The translations under genes and the position numbers were made by a program. 21,903 bases of DNA from JBNLBT01 sp050303435 (GTDB lineage Bacteria > Pseudomonadota > Gammaproteobacteria > Xanthomonadales > Marinicellaceae): positions 1-21,903 of the forward strand of contig JBNLBT010000054.1 in assembly GCA_050303435.1 (NCBI GenBank). Reading direction: 5' to 3'. Shown here piece by piece: positions 21,583-21,903 of this stretch. Positions within the stretch are counted from its first letter, which is position 1, and each line of letters starts with the position of its first letter. The notes beneath the pieces are model-generated. The model searched no databases. It had not been told where the DNA came from and saw nothing but the letters and a program-made list of their open reading frames with translations.

Positions 21583-21903
21583 ATGAAAAAATTGATTACA
21601 GCGTGCGTGTTGCTCGCAATGGGATTCATGCAAAACGCCCAGGCCATTACGGTGGGTTACAGCGCCCACCTGGTGTTCATCAAATGGGAAACCGCCCCGG
21701 ACGGCTCTCCGCGCCGTGTGTCGACATCTTCCGATCCGTTCGGCGAGTCTGATTCGGCCTGTCAGGCCAACCGTCAGGCGGTGATCGAACTGCATGAAGA
21801 CATGGGCTTTGCATTGGATGAGAGCCGCTCAACGCCGTGCAGACCGCTGGATGAAAGGCTGCCGGAAATGCCGCCAAAACTCGTCAATTTGCTGCCGCCG
21901 GCA
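21583..21903 (+). CDS. Exported protein of unknown function, N-terminal part (cut by window end)
   Basis: An open frame of 107 codons running off the window end. ATG 21583 is preceded by GAGG at 21572-21575 with seven bases spacing. A clear Sec signal peptide (MKKLITACVLLAMGFMQ, then NAQA) should be cut after residue 21, giving a mature protein starting ITVGYSAHL. The mature part has two cysteines (in SACQAN and TPCRPL), which could form a periplasmic disulfide, and a Pro/Leu-rich end in the visible part. I do not recognise a family. It appears to have its own leader and is separated from nhaA by 158 bases with several dyads. Confidence 0.75.
   Translation, partial: MKKLITACVLLAMGFMQNAQAITVGYSAHLVFIKWETAPDGSPRRVSTSSDPFGESDSACQANRQAVIELHEDMGFALDESRSTPCRPLDERLPEMPPKLVNLLPPA

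Noticed and set aside
1..21903. tRNA, rRNA, CRISPR, insertion sequence, prophage or attachment site
   Set aside because: I looked for clover-leaf ends with CCA, repeated spacers, transposase or integrase motifs and long terminal repeats, and saw none.

Overview
The window looks like chromosomal DNA from a gammaproteobacterium. It is GC-rich by eye and densely packed, and it carries a core gammaproteobacterial set: rep, the neighbouring pair rnr-rlmB, qmcA-nfeD, a ypfJ-type metallopeptidase and nhaA. I cannot place it below class. I see no tRNA, rRNA, CRISPR array, insertion sequence or phage gene, and no gene-free stretch longer than about 160 bases.

Layout. (1) 1-2493, + strand: the end of an ABC ATPase gene and two ABC-2 permease genes joined by ATGA overlaps, an export system. 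(2) 2537-3391: a membrane-anchored neutral zinc metallopeptidase. (3) 3497-6280: a large MASE1-PAS-GGDEF-EAL cyclic-di-GMP enzyme. (4) 6362-8323: Rep helicase. (5) 8345-9809, - strand: an exported alpha/beta hydrolase and a small NTF2-like protein. (6) 9902-12822, + strand: RNase R and the 23S rRNA methyltransferase RlmB, apparently from an extended -10 promoter placed so that the rnr mRNA would be leaderless. (7) 12905-16151: a three-gene overlapping operon of an SPFH protein, an NfeD protein and a 619-residue predicted lipoprotein with a short collagen-like insert, closed by a strong bidirectional terminator. (8) 16219-17472, - strand: a DUF819 membrane protein, divergent from a gamma-carbonic anhydrase-like gene (17492-18037). 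(9) 18176-21424: a coupled four-gene run of an HD-type phosphohydrolase-like protein, a SixA-like histidine phosphatase, a rhomboid protease with an altered GxSG motif and the NhaA Na+/H+ antiporter. (10) 21583 to the end: the start of an exported protein of unknown function.

Most genes are housekeeping. The least explained parts are the lipoprotein tied to the SPFH/NfeD pair, and the four-gene run ending in nhaA, whose members have no obvious shared pathway. Several genes next to predicted promoters lack a Shine-Dalgarno sequence, while most genes inside operons have one or are start-stop coupled. All functional assignments come from motif reading, not from database searches.
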